Shown here one piece after another: positions 18,039 through 25,189 of a DNA stretch of 59,146 nucleotides. Positions within the stretch are counted from its first letter, which is position 1; each line of letters begins with the position of its first letter. Under the pieces are notes generated by a model. The model did no database searches, was not told the origin of the DNA, and worked only from the letters and a program-made list of their open reading frames with translations. The translations under genes were made by a program, and so were the position numbers. Origin of the DNA: JAHZMA01 sp965205905 (GTDB taxonomy: Bacteria > Pseudomonadota > Alphaproteobacteria > JABAAW01 > JAHZMA01); the NCBI GenBank assembly GCA_965205905.1, contig CBDBHZ010000007.1, positions 1 through 59,146 of the forward strand, given 5' to 3'.

Positions 18039-18587
18039 TTATTTTGCTTTCTTTGCATTGCGCGTATGACGAAATTCGTATAACAACCATAAGCCTGCAC
18101 CGATACTGATAAAACTATCTGCCAGATTAAAAGCAGGCCAATGGTAATCACCGATATGGAAATCCAAAAAATCAATCACCGCCCCGCGCAAGATTCTATC
18201 AATTAAATTACCCAATGCACCGCTAATCACCAGCATCATCGGCAAGACAGGGTTTTTGGTGAATGATAGGCAATCAGAATCCGCTTTCATCAGCATGACA
18301 AATAGAAACACCGTAATCAGCAGTGAGACAATAATAAACACCAAATTGGCAATGCCACCATAGCCTGCCAAAAATCCAAAACCTGCGCCGTAATTTTCGC
18401 TTAACACCAGATTAAAAATCGGCAAAATCTCAATACCAAAGCCATCAATTGCGCGTGGTGGCACAAATTGCGTTGCCCAATATTTGCTGAGTTGGTCGGC
18501 TAGCACCAGAAATAAAATCAGCCAATAACCGCTACGGATATGGGGTGGGGTATTTAAGAGTGTCGCCAGTAATTTCTTTATCATCAT
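18039..18587 (-). CDS. lspA: Lipoprotein signal peptidase (signal peptidase II)
   Basis: Inner-membrane aspartyl protease that removes the signal peptide from diacylglyceryl-modified prolipoproteins. At 182 residues it is slightly longer than usual. Four membrane segments are visible (GYWLILFLVLADQLSKYW, IANLVFIIVSLLITVFLFVML and two more). The two catalytic Asp lie in SGALGNLIDRI and AFNLADSFISIG, and the NYGAGFGFL segment matches the conserved NxGAAFS block. The ATG at 18587 lies directly beside the ileS stop, so the two are co-translated, an arrangement common across proteobacteria. A likely client is the BamF-type lipoprotein at 30.9 kb. Confidence 0.93.
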   Translation of the reverse strand: MMIKKLLATLLNTPPHIRSGYWLILFLVLADQLSKYWATQFVPPRAIDGFGIEILPIFNLVLSENYGAGFGFLAGYGGIANLVFIIVSLLITVFLFVMLMKADSDCLSFTKNPVLPMMLVISGALGNLIDRILRGAVIDFLDFHIGDYHWPAFNLADSFISIGAGLWLLYEFRHTRNAKKAK

Positions 18588-18588
18588 A

Positions 18589-21453
18589 TTATCCTAACTG
18601 TTTCTTTGGCTGCTTCTCTGCCAGATGACAGCGTTCGCATAAATCATTCTTAATATCAGGTAAAACCCGCCAGCAACGTCCGCATTTATCGCCTTGTGCT
18701 ATATTAGGTGCTTTGGCATGAGGCAAGTTTTCGTCATCAGATTCAGTATCAGATATGGGCGCAAACGGCGCGGTTATCATAATCTCTGCCAAATCATCAA
18801 GTGAAAAGCCTTTGGCGATGGCATTATCACTTTCGCTTAACATTAAATTCGGCTTCGCTTCTAATGATGAGCGAATCTGCTTCTGATTACGTGCCTCTTC
18901 ATTGGCGCGGTTGATTTCGCCACGCCATAATAGAGCGCGCTCCCATTTTTTGGCAAGCCCCGAATTATACCAATTTTCCTCTATTTTGGAAAAACCGCTT
19001 AAACATACTGAAGCATCTGCGCCATAGCGCGTTTGCCATGCTTCTTCTGCGGTGAATGATAACACGATAGATGCCCGTGATGCCACAAAGTTAAATAACA
19101 CATCTAACAGATAAATTGTTGCGCGGTATTTTGAACTATCGGGCGCATCGCAATAGAGGCAATCTTTGCGAATATCAAAATAGATGAAAGAAAGAAAATG
19201 GCAAAAATGATAAAGCGCATGGCTATAGCTGGTGTAATCATAAGCATCAATGGCTTGCGTCAATTCCTTATCTAGCACAGAAATACGGTGCAATACATAG
19301 CGTTCCAATTCTGGCAGTTGCTGATAGGGGATAGGAATAGGGCGTTTATTATCTGGCAAATTGCCAAGCATGAAACGGAGCGAATTGCGAATTCTGCGGT
19401 AATTATCCACAATGCGTTTCAGTATTTCATCACCGATGCGCGTATCTTCAGTATAATCGGCATTCACCACCCAAAGCCGTAAAATATCAGCACCATATTT
19501 CTGCACCACATCTTCTGGCACCATGCCATTGCCCATCGACTTAGACATTTTGCGCCCATCTTTATCAAGCGCAAAGCCATGCGTTAACACATTTTTATAA
19601 GGCGCGATATTCTTAACACCAGCCGATACCAATAATGATGAATGAAACCAACCGCGGTGCTGGTCGGTGCCTTCCAAATATAAATCGGCAGGGAATTGCA
19701 AATCGGCACGGGCATCTAGCACAAAACTATGGGTAGAGCCAGAATCAAACCACACATCAACCACATCTTGAACTTGTTCGTAATCGGCGGGGTCGTATTT
19801 ATCGCCTAAAAAACGGCTTTTCGGTGAACTAAACCAGCAATCAGAACCCTCTTTTTCAAACGCATCGGCAATGCGATTCATCACATCAGCATCGCGCAAC
19901 ATTTCGCCATCAGCCTTACGCACAAAAATCGGGATAGGCACGCCCCATGCCCGTTGACGCGAGATACACCAATCAGGGCGTTTGGCAATCATATCCGTCA
20001 GGCGGGCCTTGCCAGCTTTCGGGTAAAAATTAACATTTTCCAATGCTTTCAAGGCTTTATCGCGAAGATTGGTTTTCTCCATCGATATAAACCATTGCGC
20101 GGTATTGCGGTAAATCACAGGTGCTTTCGACCGCCATGAATGCGGGTAAGAATGCCGATAAGAATGTTTGGCGAGTAAATTATTGGCTTTTTTGTTTGTC
20201 AGTGCGCTGATTACCGCACCATTGGCATCGCCATCAGTGCCATCATCATTCAGGATGCGACAGCCTGCAAATAGCGGCACATTGCCACGAAACGCGCTAT
20301 CATCAGCGATTTGGTCGGGGATTTCTAAACCATAGTGAAGATTTGCAAGTGTAAGTTGATAATCGTCGGTGCCATGCGCGGGGGCAATATGGACAAAACC
20401 AGTGCCTTGCGCGTCAGTTACAAAATCGGCAGGCAACACAGGCACAGTGAAATTATAGCCATTATCTTGCGAGGCGAGAGGGTGTTTACAGAAGCGAGGA
20501 GCAAAATCAGCACCTGATAATTCGCCAATAAAAGTTAAATTTTGCAAACCTGATTTTTGTTTGAAATTATCTATCAAGTTTTCGGCAAGAATGATACGCG
20601 CATTTTTATGCGGGCTATCTTCATCATCAATCTGTAGCAGATGATAGGTTAAATCCTCACTATATGCCACTGCGCGATTACCGGGGATTGTCCAAGGGGT
20701 GGTTGTCCAGATAACAATGCTTGCGCCGAGTAAGTAATGACTAGAATTCTTACCGCCATCACCCGAGACTGCAACAATCGGAAATTTCACAAATAAAGCG
20801 GGCGATTTATGTTCCTTATATTCCACTTCGGCTTCGGCAAGGGCGGTGCGCTCAACGGGCGACCACATCACAGGGCGCGTGCCTTTATACAGGCTGCCAT
20901 CCATCAAAAAATTCCCGATATTGCGCGCAATGGCGGCATCGGCACTATGTTTCATGGTGAGATAGGGGTTATCCCAATCGGCTAATATGCCAAGCCTTTT
21001 GAATTCCTCGCGCTGAATATCAACCCATTGTTCCGCAAATTTTTTGCATTCATTGCGAAAATCATTGATAGGAATATCTTGCTTATCTTTGTTGTTGGCG
21101 CGAAAATTTTCTTCCACTTTCCATTCAATCGGCAAGCCATGACAATCCCAGCCGGGGACGTAATTGGCATCGAATCCGCGTGCCTGCCATGCACGGCTAA
21201 TCACATCTTTTAAGATTTTATTGACCGCATGACCAATATGCAAATTCCCGTTGGCATAGGGCGGACCATCATGCAAAATATATTTTTTGCGCCCCTCTTT
21301 TTCGGCTTGGTCGCGTAATTTTTGCCATAGATTGGTTGCTTGCCAATGGGCTAGAATTTCTTTCTCGCGCACAGGTAAATTGGCGCGCATCGGGAAATCG
21401 GTTTGCGGCAGGCGGACATTATATTGCGGATTTTCAGGTGATTTATTACTCAT
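18589..21453 (-). CDS. ileS: Isoleucyl-tRNA synthetase
   Basis: Charges tRNA-Ile in the cytosol. 954 residues, class I synthetase with PYANGNLHIGHAVNK (HIGH motif) near residue 65 and GRKMSKSMGN (KMSKS motif) near 620. The editing domain lies between them (VIWTTTPWTIPGNRAVAY, HIAPAHGTDDY), and the conserved WCISRQRAWGVPIP follows. The C-terminus carries the CxxC...CxxC zinc finger CGRCWRV...CERCH of bacterial-type IleRS. The frame is intact over nearly 2.9 kb. It is followed directly by lspA. Upstream lies the inverted-repeat-flanked restriction-modification island. Confidence 0.96.
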   Translation of the reverse strand: MSNKSPENPQYNVRLPQTDFPMRANLPVREKEILAHWQATNLWQKLRDQAEKEGRKKYILHDGPPYANGNLHIGHAVNKILKDVISRAWQARGFDANYVPGWDCHGLPIEWKVEENFRANNKDKQDIPINDFRNECKKFAEQWVDIQREEFKRLGILADWDNPYLTMKHSADAAIARNIGNFLMDGSLYKGTRPVMWSPVERTALAEAEVEYKEHKSPALFVKFPIVAVSGDGGKNSSHYLLGASIVIWTTTPWTIPGNRAVAYSEDLTYHLLQIDDEDSPHKNARIILAENLIDNFKQKSGLQNLTFIGELSGADFAPRFCKHPLASQDNGYNFTVPVLPADFVTDAQGTGFVHIAPAHGTDDYQLTLANLHYGLEIPDQIADDSAFRGNVPLFAGCRILNDDGTDGDANGAVISALTNKKANNLLAKHSYRHSYPHSWRSKAPVIYRNTAQWFISMEKTNLRDKALKALENVNFYPKAGKARLTDMIAKRPDWCISRQRAWGVPIPIFVRKADGEMLRDADVMNRIADAFEKEGSDCWFSSPKSRFLGDKYDPADYEQVQDVVDVWFDSGSTHSFVLDARADLQFPADLYLEGTDQHRGWFHSSLLVSAGVKNIAPYKNVLTHGFALDKDGRKMSKSMGNGMVPEDVVQKYGADILRLWVVNADYTEDTRIGDEILKRIVDNYRRIRNSLRFMLGNLPDNKRPIPIPYQQLPELERYVLHRISVLDKELTQAIDAYDYTSYSHALYHFCHFLSFIYFDIRKDCLYCDAPDSSKYRATIYLLDVLFNFVASRASIVLSFTAEEAWQTRYGADASVCLSGFSKIEENWYNSGLAKKWERALLWRGEINRANEEARNQKQIRSSLEAKPNLMLSESDNAIAKGFSLDDLAEIMITAPFAPISDTESDDENLPHAKAPNIAQGDKCGRCWRVLPDIKNDLCERCHLAEKQPKKQLG

Positions 21454-21535
21454 TGTTACTCAAAATAGATAGGTTGCAGGTTAGAGGGGATATTACTGGT
21501 TTATGTTTGATTTTTCAATAGGTAAGTTGGGTTTA

Positions 21536-21560
21536 TAGTATTGAGTATCTAACAACACGC
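21536..21560. repeat. Left inverted repeat flanking the restriction-modification cassette
   Basis: These 25 bases, including TTGAGTATCTA and ACACGC, match the reverse complement of 23695-23719 at 22 of 25 positions by eye. The three differences are all A here versus G there. The pair brackets the methyltransferase and endonuclease genes, suggesting that the cassette is or was a mobile unit. No transposase is visible and no target-site duplication was found. Confidence 0.6.
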
Positions 21561-21594
21561 ATAGGCTTTAAGATGAAGTTTTTATGTAACAGAC

Positions 21595-22497
21595 TTAACC
21601 TTGATGTTCAAGAAGTAACGATAATTGTAGATTGTCATTTAAGGGAGTTTCGTTAAATGTTGGGTTGCTTAAATTGGTTATAATCGCTTCTATCATTGGG
21701 TTTCTATTTTTTTCTTTACCACCAACATGATAAAAATGCTCACGCGTGAAAATATGAAATTTACGCCATAATAATTCTATATATTCATTATCCCTATAGT
21801 CATTATGATGCCAAGTAGATAAAATAAACTTGCTATTGGCTTTTGATAAATCATCGTATAGTTTTTTTTCATCATCTTCATCCCAGCCATTATAATAATC
21901 TGAGTGTCTGTTGATATAAGGCGGGTCACAATAAATAATGGCATTATTGTGATTTTCTGAAATAGTTTGAGAAAAATGTTGGCATTTAAATGTAATTTTT
22001 TTTGTTTGAATGATTCTGTGAGCATGAGCAACTTGATTGGTTATTTTTGTGATGTATGCACGTGCAAATCTGTTCGGTTTTTTACAAAATGGTGTGTTTA
22101 GTCCACCTTTTCTATTAAATCTAATCATGCCATTAAAACCTGCTCTATTTAAAAATAAGAAATCCAGAGGGTCGGAATGTTTGTTGAATCTTTCTCTTAT
22201 TGCATAGTAATGCTTTTCGCCAGTTTCTAGCAGTTTTTGTCCTTCATAGTTTAGAAATTCTTTCACAGTTTCAGGGGTTATCTCATTGTTGGATAGCGAT
22301 TGATAAAAATTTATTAAATGGGGGTTGGTGTCGCATAAAATGGCATGTCGTGGCGCAACATTAAAAGCCACCGCCCCTGTTCCCATAAAAGGTTCAATCC
22401 ACACACCATCAAAGTTTTTTGGAATGATGCTGTGAATGTAAGGAATTAATTTAGTTTTAATTCCTTGAGATTTTATAGGTGGAACATTAATTTTCAT
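21595..22497 (-). CDS. EcoRV-type adenine-N6 DNA methyltransferase (predicted GATATC)
   Basis: 300 residues, alpha-class N6-adenine methyltransferase related to Dam. The N-terminal IKSQGIKTKLIPYI, the AdoMet motif EPFMGTGAVAFNVAP (motif I), LFLNRAGFNGMIRFNRKGG and the catalytic YCDPPYINRHSDY (motif IV, DPPY) agree closely with M.EcoRV as I remember it, as does STWHHNDYRDNEY near the C-terminus. It protects host DNA from the adjacent endonuclease by methylating adenine in the same site. Its ATG at 22497 overlaps the endonuclease stop by 11 bases, so the methyltransferase is the second gene. Base composition is clearly more AT-rich than ileS, consistent with horizontal transfer. Confidence 0.92.
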   Translation of the reverse strand: MKINVPPIKSQGIKTKLIPYIHSIIPKNFDGVWIEPFMGTGAVAFNVAPRHAILCDTNPHLINFYQSLSNNEITPETVKEFLNYEGQKLLETGEKHYYAIRERFNKHSDPLDFLFLNRAGFNGMIRFNRKGGLNTPFCKKPNRFARAYITKITNQVAHAHRIIQTKKITFKCQHFSQTISENHNNAIIYCDPPYINRHSDYYNGWDEDDEKKLYDDLSKANSKFILSTWHHNDYRDNEYIELLWRKFHIFTREHFYHVGGKEKNRNPMIEAIITNLSNPTFNETPLNDNLQLSLLLEHQG

Positions 22498-23329
22498 TTT
22501 TTGTCTCTTTATTTCTTTTCGGAACGATTAAAGAGATGTCGCCATTTCTATATTTTATAAAATCTTTCAGGGATGTAATTTTTTTTGCACGTTGCTTTTC
22601 ATCTATCATCGTTATTTGATTATAATTCATCCAATAGTCATTAAACCAAGATTCACCAAGTTTAGAAAACATACCTTTTTTGTTAATTATATCAGATATA
22701 TTATTGATACTCCCTATATTAGCGGTGTTACCACTACCACTTTTATCGCTGGCAATTTGCCATTTTTCAACAACAAAGAATTGCAAATTTTTTATAACAG
22801 GAATGATAGAATTGAGTTGTTTTAAGTCATAACATTTAGTTTCAGATATTGACGCGTTCTCAACTCTGTTATAAATAATTCCCAAACAAAAATGACCAGA
22901 ATATGAATCATAGGGAAATTGAATATTTTTTGTGCTTGTGCGGTCTTGAAAATATTTGCCATGTGAACCTAATGTAAAGCCATTGCATAAATTTTGATTA
23001 TCGGGATTGCGATAGGTGGTTTTAAAGTCTATTGCAAATTTAACATTCTTGTCATTTGCTTTTACCAGAGATATATCGGGATAGTAATTTTGGTGTTCTG
23101 CCAGAATTAGTTCGTAATTATTATTGTTAGCAAATTCTATAAATTTAGGAAATAAATGAATTTCTAAAATTTTTGAAATAATTTTAGTATCTGATGAAAT
23201 TGTATATATATTTTTAAATCTATCTATAAACCCCTTTATATTCCATTGACCGTCTTCAGAACTAACATGGCTTTGCAACGTTTTGGTAAATTCTTCAAGT
23301 AAGAGTGTGATTTTTTGTTTTTCCGTCAT
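22487..23329 (-). CDS. EcoRV-type type II restriction endonuclease (predicted GATATC)
   Basis: 280 residues. The catalytic PD...DxK motif is present as YYPDISL followed by FAIDFKTTY, with the same spacing as EcoRV's PD-(D)xK. The Q-loop (HQNYYPD) and the DNA-recognition R-loop (SGSGNTANIGSIN) correspond to EcoRV's QNHYPD and GSGNTTNIGSI, so recognition and cutting of GATATC is predicted. SSDTKIISKILE and NIQFPYDSYSGH also align. The true start is taken as the ATG at 23329 (MTEKQ): the longer open frame to 23476 adds residues encoded by a hairpin repeat, not protein of the family. The gene is very AT-rich and overlaps the methyltransferase start. No controller gene is seen. Confidence 0.9.
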   Translation of the reverse strand: MTEKQKITLLLEEFTKTLQSHVSSEDGQWNIKGFIDRFKNIYTISSDTKIISKILEIHLFPKFIEFANNNNYELILAEHQNYYPDISLVKANDKNVKFAIDFKTTYRNPDNQNLCNGFTLGSHGKYFQDRTSTKNIQFPYDSYSGHFCLGIIYNRVENASISETKCYDLKQLNSIIPVIKNLQFFVVEKWQIASDKSGSGNTANIGSINNISDIINKKGMFSKLGESWFNDYWMNYNQITMIDEKQRAKKITSLKDFIKYRNGDISLIVPKRNKETKNEN

Positions 23330-23336
23330 ACGAATT

Positions 23337-23365
23337 ATGTTAACCAATATGATGGGTTGTTGCAA
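23337..23365 (-). promoter_or_regulatory. Candidate promoter of the restriction-modification operon
   Basis: Reading the minus strand, TTGCAA (23360-23365) and TAACAT (23337-23342) are 17 bases apart. Transcription would begin about at the ATG at 23329, giving a leaderless or nearly leaderless mRNA; no ribosome-binding site precedes that ATG. The -10 is a weak match. Confidence 0.3.
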
Positions 23366-23369
23366 GTTT

Positions 23370-23388
23370 AAATACAGACTTTGTATTT
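23370..23388. promoter_or_regulatory. Operator-like palindrome upstream of the endonuclease gene
   Basis: AAATACA and TGTATTT form a perfect 7-bp inverted repeat with a 5-base centre, just upstream of the candidate -35 box. It could bind a dimeric regulator or be chance in AT-rich DNA. Confidence 0.3.
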
Positions 23389-23416
23389 TACTCCATCCTG
23401 CGCAAACCAACTCTGG

Positions 23417-23436
23417 ATTCCCGTCTTCACGGGAAT
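23417..23436. repeat. Short hairpin of a dispersed-repeat type
   Basis: ATTCCCGT, loop CTTC, ACGGGAAT: a perfect 8-bp stem. It lies within sequence resembling the CTGGATTCCCG...CGGGAATGACG elements widely scattered in proteobacterial genomes. Translated, it gives the SREDGNPEL pattern seen in spurious ORF extensions, here the N-terminal extension of the endonuclease frame. Only one copy was found in the window. Confidence 0.6.
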
Positions 23437-23545
23437 GACGGCGGTGTGTGGCACATCGGGATTTCGGCAGGCTCAATCACCTGTTTAGGAGTGCGTTTTT
23501 AGATTCGTCAATACTAGCATCTAGCCTGCCTCATCACATTATTAT

Positions 23546-23617
23546 ATGGGGGGCTTTGCGACATACGCTTTGGCGGTTATGTCCGTAGGACAACCGCCAC
23601 GCGATGACGCCCCCCAT
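23546..23617. repeat. Large two-part hairpin
   Basis: The outer arms ATGGGGGGC (23546-23554) and GCCCCCCAT (23609-23617) pair perfectly over 9 bp. The inner arms TGGCGGT (23571-23577) and ACCGCCA (23593-23599) pair over 7 bp and are topped by TGTCC-GTA-GGACA. The middle part pairs only partly. No T run follows, so it does not look like a simple terminator. It could be a repeat-element core, a protein-binding site or a structured RNA. Confidence 0.65.
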
Positions 23618-23694
23618 GCCCCCACCGCTGTTGTGTAACATTAGCGGAGGAGTGCGCCTTGACAACCCCGCTGTGTTTTAATACGAAAGGAGGA

Positions 23695-23719
23695 GCGTGT
23701 CGCTAGATACTCAACACTA
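23695..23719. repeat. Right inverted repeat flanking the restriction-modification cassette
   Basis: Inverted copy of 21536-21560 with 22 of 25 positions matching. It overlaps the CGCTAG...CTAGCG hairpin at 23701-23722 and lies within the row of related short units, so the left copy may be a detached member of this repeat family. Confidence 0.6.
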
Positions 23720-23879
23720 GCGGTAGAGTGAGTTTCGGTTACTCAACACGAAAGGCGGTGCGTGTCTCACCACCACAAAAAATCCACACTAACCTCAACA
23801 ATTCGCTTGACTTTATCCCATAAAAAATACACATGCTATTGATACTAATATTCTCAAAAAAAGATAGGATTTTTTACCC

Positions 23880-25184
23880 ATGATGCGTTCGTTTTTTATC
23901 AGTTCATGGCCGTTATTTATTGGCTTGTTTTTCATCATTATCGGCAATTCTATACAGGGTTCGTTGATTGCTTACCGAATTGGCACGCTTAACTATAGCT
24001 ATGTGATTTCTGGCTTTATCATTTCGGGCTATTATTTGGGGATGGCGGTATCGGTATTCACTGTGCCGTATTTTTTACGCACCGTTGGGCATGTTCGGCT
24101 TTTTGCCGCTTTCACCGCGATTATTTCCGCCGCCTTGCTGGCATTTCCATTGGTGGTTGACCCCACCGCTTGGATTATTTTGCGGTTTTTCATCGGCTTT
24201 TCCTATGTGGGCCTATATGTGATTACCGAAGCATGGGTGAATGCGCTTTCCACCAATGAGATGCGGGGGCAGGTGATGTCGCTTTACATGATTACGCAAT
24301 TTATCGGCTTCATTGTTGGGCAATTATTGCTGACCACCACCTCTTCCGAAAGCTCCACCTTGTTTTTGCTAGCATCAATCGGGGTATCGGTGGCGGTTGT
24401 GCCGATGCTGATGGTGCAGATTAAAATGCCACCGCAACCAGAGACTGACGATATTATGTTGCCAAAAGAGATTTACAAATTATCGCCCTTTGCCTTTGTT
24501 GGCACGGTGCTAGTGGGGATGTTATCGGCAATTTTCTATTCATCATTAGGCTTTGTGTTGCAAAAAATCGGTTTTGCATTATCGCAAGTTTCATACGCCA
24601 CGATTTTAATGTTTGTGGCGGCGATGATTTCGCAATGGCCTATCGCAAAATTATCGGATAATATGGATAGGCGGCTGGTGATTGTTGGGCTATCTTTGGT
24701 GATTGTTGCGGTCTGTATCTATGGCTTTTTTATTGATAAAAGCAATACAACTTCTATTTATATTTTGGTGTTCTTGCTATCGCTAGCGGTGATGCCACTT
24801 TATTCAATCAATATCGCCCATGCCAATGATGTAACGCCATCAAAAAGATTGGTGGCGATGACCAGTAGTTTACAATTATTAGGCGCGTCAGGTGCGGTGG
24901 TCGGGCCGTTGGTGCTAACCAATATTATGGGCTATTCGGGTTTTAATGGATTTTTGTTGTTTTTGATTATCATTGCCACTATATTAGGAGTTTACGCCCT
25001 ATCCAGAGTATTTGTGCGCTCAGTTAATGTGCATTCACATACTGTGTTCACCCCGATGACGCAATTAAGCGGTGCAAGTTCGGAAGTGATTGCGATGAGC
25101 GATGACGATAATATTCAATGGGATATTAGCAAGGGCGAAACCTACGAACAAGCGCTACAAGAAGAAGAGGAGGCGCAACAGTAA
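23880..25184 (+). CDS. MFS transporter (first of a tandem pair)
   Basis: 434 residues with about 12 membrane helices, major facilitator superfamily, most like the YcaD/UMF group of uncharacterised exporters. Visible family features are FIIIGNSIQGSLIAYRIG in helix 1, the loop-2 region FLRTVGHVRLFA, RFFIGFSYVGLYVITEAWVNA (helix 4 with charged residues), RGQVMSLYMITQFIGFIVGQ in helix 5, and AKLSDNMDRRLVI for the loop between helices 8 and 9. The C-terminal tail is acidic (YEQALQEEEEAQQ). The next gene, 5 bases downstream, is a clear paralogue. The substrate is unknown. The start is an ATG after the AT-rich repeat-bounded region. Confidence 0.82.
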   Translation: MMRSFFISSWPLFIGLFFIIIGNSIQGSLIAYRIGTLNYSYVISGFIISGYYLGMAVSVFTVPYFLRTVGHVRLFAAFTAIISAALLAFPLVVDPTAWIILRFFIGFSYVGLYVITEAWVNALSTNEMRGQVMSLYMITQFIGFIVGQLLLTTTSSESSTLFLLASIGVSVAVVPMLMVQIKMPPQPETDDIMLPKEIYKLSPFAFVGTVLVGMLSAIFYSSLGFVLQKIGFALSQVSYATILMFVAAMISQWPIAKLSDNMDRRLVIVGLSLVIVAVCIYGFFIDKSNTTSIYILVFLLSLAVMPLYSINIAHANDVTPSKRLVAMTSSLQLLGASGAVVGPLVLTNIMGYSGFNGFLLFLIIIATILGVYALSRVFVRSVNVHSHTVFTPMTQLSGASSEVIAMSDDDNIQWDISKGETYEQALQEEEEAQQ

Positions 25185-25189
25185 CCATC

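Larger units (their letters stand above)
23480..23879. other. Non-coding repeat-rich stretch between the restriction-modification cassette and the MFS genes
   Basis: About 400 bases without a credible gene. It contains a 72-base hairpin (23546-23617), then a series of related short units with small hairpins: CCGCT...AGCGG near 23623-23645 and CGCTAG...CTAGCG at 23701-23722. It also has two copies of TACTCAACAC (23708 and 23740) and two 21-base ACGAAAGG-type units (23683 and 23748, 18 of 21 matching). The last 100 bases are AT-rich and probably carry the MFS promoter. G+C is higher in the repeat part than in the adjacent cassette. Confidence 0.6.

Noticed and set aside
23620..23770. CRISPR array or attachment site
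   Set aside because: Units are too degenerate and irregularly spaced for CRISPR, no cas gene is present, and no integrase or tRNA gene is nearby.
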